Below are positions 14,998-18,458 of a stretch of 18,458 bases of DNA, in pieces; position 1 is the stretch's first letter, and each line of letters opens with the position of its first letter. The stretch is taken from the NCBI GenBank assembly GCA_026193355.1, contig JAPHTL010000004.1, positions 1 to 18,458 of the forward strand, given 5' to 3'. The translations under genes and the position numbers were made by a program. The stretch is from Rhodospirillales bacterium. Its GTDB lineage: Bacteria > Pseudomonadota > Alphaproteobacteria > Rhodospirillales > JAPHTL01. Under the pieces are notes generated by a model. The model was not told the origin of the DNA. It made no database searches and saw only the letters and a list, made by a program, of their open reading frames with translations.

Positions 14998-16131
14998 ATG
15001 AGTCCTGGGGACAGCAACAGTCTACTGCAACTCGCGAGGGACAAATCGGTTCAGGGAAGGATACGCCTGAGCGCCGAGATCGCTGATCTTTTCTCCGACG
15101 AGACCCGCATTCTGGGCGAGCGCGAACGCGCCCTGATGATCGACATCATCCACAAGCTGATTTTCGAATGCGAAGCGAAGACAAGGGCCCTTCTGGCCAA
15201 ACGGATTTCAAAATGGCCCGAACTTACCCGTGATCTGGCCGTGCAACTGGCCAATCAGGAAATCGATATCGCCTATCCTATCCTTGTCCATTCCGGGATT
15301 CTCGAGGACGAGGACCTTGTCTCTGTGGTCAAGGGCCGCACCGAGGAACATCAACTCGCCATAGCCATCAGGCAGGCCATCAGCGAACCGGTAAGCGACG
15401 CCCTTGTTCAGGAAGGGCACCCGAAGGTCATTGCAAAGCTGCTTGCAAACCCGAATGCAACAATATCGCGGGCAACCATGGAATACCTTGTGGACGAATC
15501 CCGCCGTGTCGATGAATTCAGGGAACCGATCCTGCGTCGCAAGGATCTGCCGGGCGAACTGGCGCAGCGTATGTTCCTTTGGGTTGCCGCGGCGTTGCGC
15601 GAACATATCCTGGGACGCTATCCGCTTGATGCCGGGAAGGTTGATGACCTGCTTGAGCAAACGGTGATGGACCTGATTCTCAGTCCGGAGGAAGAACAGG
15701 GCTCGGCGGACAAGGCGAAAGAGCTTGCCGAAGAACTGAAGCGGGAAGGGACGATCACGCCGGATCTTCTGGTCGAGCTTCTGGAAGATGGCGAGGTCCA
15801 CCTGTTTACCACGATGTTTGTGACCCTTTCGGGAATACGTGAGCCGCTGGTGAAGCGAATCATGACAGAGGTGGGCGGCGAAGGCCTTGCTATCGCGTGC
15901 AAGGGGCTGGGCTTCACAAAGGTGCAGTTTGCAACGATCTTTGGCCTGACCCGCAAGGCGCACCCCAAGGAGGAAGCCAAGGTTTCCCAGGAAATTCGGA
16001 AGGCGCTGAAGTTCTATGAGGAAGTTACACTGCAAGCCGCCCAGAAGGTGCTGATGCAGTGGCGGCGGAACAGCGATTATCTCAGCGCGATCTGGGAGGT
16101 GCAGTCATATCGGGACGGTCAGCGCCTCTGA
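14998..16131 (+). CDS. DUF2336 domain protein
   Basis: This 377-residue, almost entirely helical protein matches the DUF2336 pattern of alphaproteobacteria: SAEIADLFSD near the start, repeated HEAT-like helix pairs (LVHSGILEDEDLVSVVKGRTEEHQLAIA; VIAKLLANPNATISRATMEYLVDES) and a helical C-terminal domain with LAIACKGLGFTKVQFATIFGL. There is no signal peptide or membrane segment and no enzymatic motif, so a scaffold or protein-binding role is likely. The cellular function of the family is largely unknown. ATG 14998 has GGAGTGA nine bases upstream. The gene lies 81 nt after pepF on the same strand and may be co-transcribed. It converges on the small membrane-protein gene, with only 28 nt between the stops. 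Confidence 0.85.
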   Translation: MSPGDSNSLLQLARDKSVQGRIRLSAEIADLFSDETRILGERERALMIDIIHKLIFECEAKTRALLAKRISKWPELTRDLAVQLANQEIDIAYPILVHSGILEDEDLVSVVKGRTEEHQLAIAIRQAISEPVSDALVQEGHPKVIAKLLANPNATISRATMEYLVDESRRVDEFREPILRRKDLPGELAQRMFLWVAAALREHILGRYPLDAGKVDDLLEQTVMDLILSPEEEQGSADKAKELAEELKREGTITPDLLVELLEDGEVHLFTTMFVTLSGIREPLVKRIMTEVGGEGLAIACKGLGFTKVQFATIFGLTRKAHPKEEAKVSQEIRKALKFYEEVTLQAAQKVLMQWRRNSDYLSAIWEVQSYRDGQRL

Positions 16132-16159
16132 CCTTGCCCGGGGCGTTGTCGGGTTGTTC

Positions 16160-16396
16160 TCAGCCCTGCGCCAGCCTGTAGGCGACAAGCTCCGTCAGGC
16201 CGTAAATGGCCCCCAGCACAAGCAGTATCATGAGCAGGAACACGAAGCGGTTCCCCCAGACATGCTGGTTTGTAAGCTCCCTTTGGCGCGGGTGAAGGTG
16301 ACGTCCCAGGTAGAAAATCAGAAAATAGCGCTTCCCTAAAAGATTGAACACCCAGTGGATGTCGACGATGAAATGGCCGCGGTCGTTCTGTTGCAT
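16160..16396 (-). CDS. Small single-pass membrane protein of unknown function
   Basis: This 78-residue protein has a basic, His-rich N-terminal half (VDIHWVFNLLGKRYFLIFYLGRH, then HPRQREL) and one strong transmembrane segment, FVFLLMILLVLGAIYGLTELVAY, followed by a short tail. The region at about 18-30 is also hydrophobic and may lie in the membrane. GGGGGAACG stands just before the ATG, a good ribosome-binding site, which supports translation. I do not recognise the family. It is separated from the crotonase-family gene upstream by 116 nt containing a hairpin, so it is probably its own transcript. Confidence 0.65.
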   Translation of the reverse strand: MQQNDRGHFIVDIHWVFNLLGKRYFLIFYLGRHLHPRQRELTNQHVWGNRFVFLLMILLVLGAIYGLTELVAYRLAQG

Positions 16397-16458
16397 CGTT
16401 CCCCCTCAGGGTGCCAAGCTATCGGCCCATCCTGAAGGGGATCTGGTAAAATCTTGGT

Positions 16459-16483
16459 AAACATCTGATTCAAAGAGATGTTT
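16459..16483. terminator. Hairpin downstream of the crotonase-family gene, possible terminator
   Basis: AAACATCT (16459-16466) and AGATGTTT (16476-16483) form a perfect 8-bp stem with a 9-nt loop, about 30 nt after the stop of the gene at 16513. The 3' arm ends in a short run of T on both strands. The stem is AT-rich, so it would be a weak terminator. Confidence 0.4.
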
Positions 16484-16512
16484 TAAAAGGCGTTGGATCG
16501 AAAGCGGAAGAG

Positions 16513-17304
16513 TCAATTCCCGGTATATCGTGGCGGACGTTTTTCCAGAAAGGCGCGCACTCCCTCATCGAAGTCGTCGGATGCCTGGGCGATGGCGAAC
16601 TGATCCATGTCGGCGTGGCTGACAGCATGATTCAGCGCCGTCGTGGCGGCATTGATCGCCTGTTTGCACAGGCGTACGGCCACGGGCGGCATCGCCGCGA
16701 CGCGCTCGGCAAGAACCAGGGCGGCTTCCAATGCGCCGCCGTCAGGCGCCGTTCCGTCGGCCATCCCCCATTCTTCGGCGGTCTTCGCGCTGATTTTTTC
16801 CGCCAGAATCACAAGCCGTTTTGTTCGCGCCGGCCCGCACAGGTTGACGAGGCGTGGAACGGTTCCCCATCCCATGTTCATGCCCCGCTCGATCTCTGGA
16901 ACGTAAAGCTGCGCGCTTTCCCCCATGACGCGCAGGTCGCACGATGCGGCAAGGGCGACCCCGCCGCCAACGCACCAGCCCTCGATGGCCACGATGGTCA
17001 GGGGTTCGATCTCTTCCCAGGCGCGGCACATGCGTGGCCCGGCCTGCAACAGGTTGCGCCGTTCGGCCAACCCGGCATCACGCGATTTTGCTACCGTGGG
17101 GTCCTTGAGGTCCATGCCGAGGGTGAAGCTGTCCGCCCGGCCCGTCAGGATGACGGCCGATGTTTCCGTGTCGTCTTCGAAGCCGCGGGCGGCATCGGTC
17201 AGGGCGCGCATCAAGTCATGGGAAAGGGGGTTCGCCTTGACTCCCCTGTCGAAGCGGACGATGGCGATCCGCCCCCGTCGCTCGATACGGACTGAATCTT
17301 CCAC
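16513..17304 (-). CDS. Crotonase (enoyl-CoA hydratase/isomerase) family protein with altered active site
   Basis: This 263-residue protein has the crotonase fold: a beta-rich start (RIAIVRFDR, AVILTGRADSFTLGMDL), the oxyanion-hole region IVAIEGWCVGGGVALAASCDLRV, and the helical end FDEGVRAFLEKRPPRY. Most members act on acyl-CoA thioesters. At the position of hydratase Glu144 (GGGCELA in the rat enzyme) this protein has Ala117, while Glu137 in YVPEIERGM matches Glu164. It is therefore unlikely to be a standard hydratase; isomerase, hydrolase, dehalogenase or decarboxylase-like chemistry is possible. The start is GTG 17304, with AGAGGA upstream overlapping the stop region of the preceding DUF3108 gene three bases away. 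The two are almost certainly one transcript. Confidence 0.9.
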   Translation of the reverse strand: MEDSVRIERRGRIAIVRFDRGVKANPLSHDLMRALTDAARGFEDDTETSAVILTGRADSFTLGMDLKDPTVAKSRDAGLAERRNLLQAGPRMCRAWEEIEPLTIVAIEGWCVGGGVALAASCDLRVMGESAQLYVPEIERGMNMGWGTVPRLVNLCGPARTKRLVILAEKISAKTAEEWGMADGTAPDGGALEAALVLAERVAAMPPVAVRLCKQAINAATTALNHAVSHADMDQFAIAQASDDFDEGVRAFLEKRPPRYTGN

Positions 17305-17307
17305 CGT

Positions 17308-18147
17308 TTATTCCTCTTTCAGCGGTACGAGGCAGGTATCCCGGTCCGGGCATTCCTGTACCAGATTGATCATCGGGCCGGGGCCTCTGGCTTCGATTTG
17401 AAGCGGCACGTACCGGCCATCCGTGCTCAGGTAAAGAACGAAGTCGAAGGTGCTCCACAGGATCTTGTGGCTTTCCTTGAAACCGGCCACCGGCTTCGGG
17501 ATCATCGATACCTCGTAGACTTCTTTGCGGGTTCGCAGGATTTCGCGGGTATCCCGCCCCAGGACCGTGCAATCCACGTCGAAACGCCGCCGCCCGTCGT
17601 AAACCTTCAGGGTGAACGTGGACGGGGCTCCCCCTTCCAGATGATCGCGGGTCCGCGCGAGGGTTTCGACGAGGGCAGAGAGGGGGTCGATGGTGCCAAT
17701 CCGCATTTCCGGTGGAACCAGTTCTTCCTTCCCGTCGTCCTGTTCGTCGCTTGCTCCTTTGGTTTCGATGTGGGGAACCGCTGCGCCCCCGTTCGGGTCG
17801 AAGGTGACCGTCACTGTCCGTTCGCGGCGCTTGTTGGAATAGTCGAGCCGGAAGTGGCGGGGCGAAAATGCAACGCCGTCCTGCCGCAGGCCGTCGCTCG
17901 ACACATTGATGCTCAGACGGGTCAGCCACTGGGTAAGGCCCCGCGTCACAAGCTGGAAACGGTTTTGGGCGTCTTGCGCCGCATGATCGAAGGATAGGAT
18001 GAAGTCGGCCGCGTGCAACCCGCCCCACTGGACCTCATAGCGCAGATGGTTCTCCGTCGTCGCCAGCGCCGGGCGCGCGCAGAAGGCCGCCATCGACAGT
18101 GACGTGGCGACAAGTCCGCCGACAAAAAGTGAACCGAAGGGTTTCAT
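17308..18147 (-). CDS. Secreted DUF3108 domain protein
   Basis: This 279-residue protein starts with a signal peptide (FGSLFVGGLVATSLSMAAFCARPALA, cleavage near residue 29) and is predicted to be periplasmic or outer-membrane associated. The rest is beta-rich: LRYEVQWGGLHAADFILSF, then VFDPLSALVETLARTR-like sequence (here GTIDPLSALVETLA), FTLKVYDGRRRFDV and YVPLQIEAR near the end. This is the DUF3108 pattern, a family without firm function. Three cysteines occur in the mature part, two of them in the C-terminal ECPDRDTC. ATG 18147 has no Shine-Dalgarno; a TATACT box 7 nt upstream suggests a leaderless message. The crotonase-family gene follows within three bases, though a biochemical link is not obvious. 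Confidence 0.87.
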   Translation of the reverse strand: MKPFGSLFVGGLVATSLSMAAFCARPALATTENHLRYEVQWGGLHAADFILSFDHAAQDAQNRFQLVTRGLTQWLTRLSINVSSDGLRQDGVAFSPRHFRLDYSNKRRERTVTVTFDPNGGAAVPHIETKGASDEQDDGKEELVPPEMRIGTIDPLSALVETLARTRDHLEGGAPSTFTLKVYDGRRRFDVDCTVLGRDTREILRTRKEVYEVSMIPKPVAGFKESHKILWSTFDFVLYLSTDGRYVPLQIEARGPGPMINLVQECPDRDTCLVPLKEE

Positions 18148-18154
18148 GACGGCC

Positions 18155-18160
18155 AGTATA
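18155..18160 (-). promoter_or_regulatory. Possible -10 box for a leaderless DUF3108 transcript
   Basis: The minus strand reads TATACT, then seven bases, then the ATG at 18147. TATACT is close to the sigma70 -10 consensus, and the missing Shine-Dalgarno fits transcription starting at the ATG. No clear -35 box is seen at 16-18 nt. Confidence 0.35.
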
Positions 18161-18236
18161 GGCGTTTTCGACAGGCGCCCGCCACGGCCGTTCTTTGTCG
18201 CGGTGCGATAAAACGGAATTTTGCTTCAAATGCGGG

Positions 18237-18267
18237 TGATCATTGATAAATCATGCCTTTATGATCA
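18237..18267. promoter_or_regulatory. Inverted repeat overlapping a -10-like box upstream of pntA
   Basis: TGATCAT (18237-18243) and ATGATCA (18261-18267) are perfect inverted repeats 17 nt apart. TATGAT at 18260-18265, a near-consensus -10, overlaps the right half-site. The spacing fits a dimeric regulator covering a promoter. The -35 region is weak. The site is 80 nt before the pntA start and also upstream of the divergent DUF3108 gene. Confidence 0.3.
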
Positions 18268-18346
18268 GCTAAGCCTTGTGAAACCTTCGCAGACGCGGCA
18301 TAAAGTTCATATCAGGAACCCAAGGCTGGAATCGGGCAAGGGAACA

Positions 18347-18458
18347 ATGAAAATCGCGATACCGAAGGAACGTCGACCCGGCGAAGGCCGGGTTGCGGCA
18401 TCACCAGAATCCGTCAAGAAGCTGATTGCGCTCGGCTTTGAGGTAACGGTGGAGAAGG
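18347..18458 (+). CDS. pntA: NAD(P) transhydrogenase subunit alpha, N-terminal part only
   Basis: Only 37 codons are inside the window. They begin MKIAIPKERRPGEGRVAASP and continue ESVKKLIALGFEVTVEK. This is the opening of the NAD(H)-binding domain I of proton-translocating transhydrogenase, near-identical in pattern to Rhodospirillum rubrum PntAA. Alanine dehydrogenase shares the fold but opens differently (typically MIIGVPKE). The enzyme couples hydride transfer from NADH to NADP+ with proton entry, supplying NADPH. AGGGA stands 5 nt before the ATG. In this group the alpha subunit is often split into two genes, pntAA and pntAB; whether that is so here cannot be seen. Confidence 0.9.
   Translation, partial: MKIAIPKERRPGEGRVAASPESVKKLIALGFEVTVEK

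Noticed and set aside
14945..15001. 18-codon ORF (MGGMEELLNRFRW...) whose stop overlaps the DUF2336 ATG as ATGA
   Set aside because: The overlap is suggestive, but the ORF has no good ribosome-binding site, and the DUF2336 gene has its own GGAGTGA. Too short to support without conservation data.
18375..18390. CCCGGC-GAAG-GCCGGG hairpin just inside pntA
   Set aside because: It lies within conserved coding sequence (RPGEGRV) and is explained by GC-rich codon choice. No evidence of regulation.

Overview
The window looks like chromosomal core sequence from a high-GC alphaproteobacterium, most likely a free-living, motile, aerobic member of the Rhodospirillales. The signs are a PntA start very like that of Rhodospirillum, a fused IorAB-type oxidoreductase, a DUF2336 protein, a CheZ-like phosphatase and strong GC bias at third codon positions. 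I see no insertion sequence, integrase, tRNA, rRNA, CRISPR array or block of deviant composition. Very long open frames run antisense to several genes, but these are a by-product of GC bias.

Layout. Positions 1-2875 are all minus strand: a metallophosphoesterase cut by the window edge, a secreted cyclophilin, a CheZ-like phosphatase, a MeaB GTPase and a small protein coupled to it. Positions 3066-5441 are plus strand: pyruvate kinase and an AEC-family permease. A perfect 14-bp-stem palindrome separates these from a long minus-strand block. That block (12829 down to 5494) reads, in transcription order, PAS protein, chemoreceptor, acyl-CoA ligase and the large indolepyruvate:ferredoxin-type oxidoreductase. 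A plus-strand group follows (12983-16131): a 46-codon ORF too short for most gene callers, oligoendopeptidase F and a DUF2336 protein. Next come minus-strand genes for a small membrane protein, a crotonase-family enzyme and a secreted DUF3108 protein. The window ends inside the plus-strand gene for transhydrogenase alpha (pntA).

How the genes fit together. Chemotaxis is the clearest theme. The PAS protein and the chemoreceptor together rebuild the domain order of E. coli Aer (PAS, linker, membrane hairpin, HAMP, signalling domain), but they are split into two overlapping genes. The CheZ-like protein would terminate the phospho-CheY signal. A second theme is CoA and keto-acid metabolism: acyl-CoA ligase, 2-oxoacid oxidoreductase, crotonase, MeaB (a chaperone for B12-dependent acyl-CoA mutases), pyruvate kinase and transhydrogenase.

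I did not find a clear-cut new defence or mobile system. The observations most worth checking are the split Aer receptor with a dinucleotide tract at the gene junction, the small ORF that appears to be translationally coupled to pepF, competing stem-loops between the ligase and oxidoreductase genes, the FliM-like tail on CheZ, and a crotonase lacking one of the usual catalytic glutamates.
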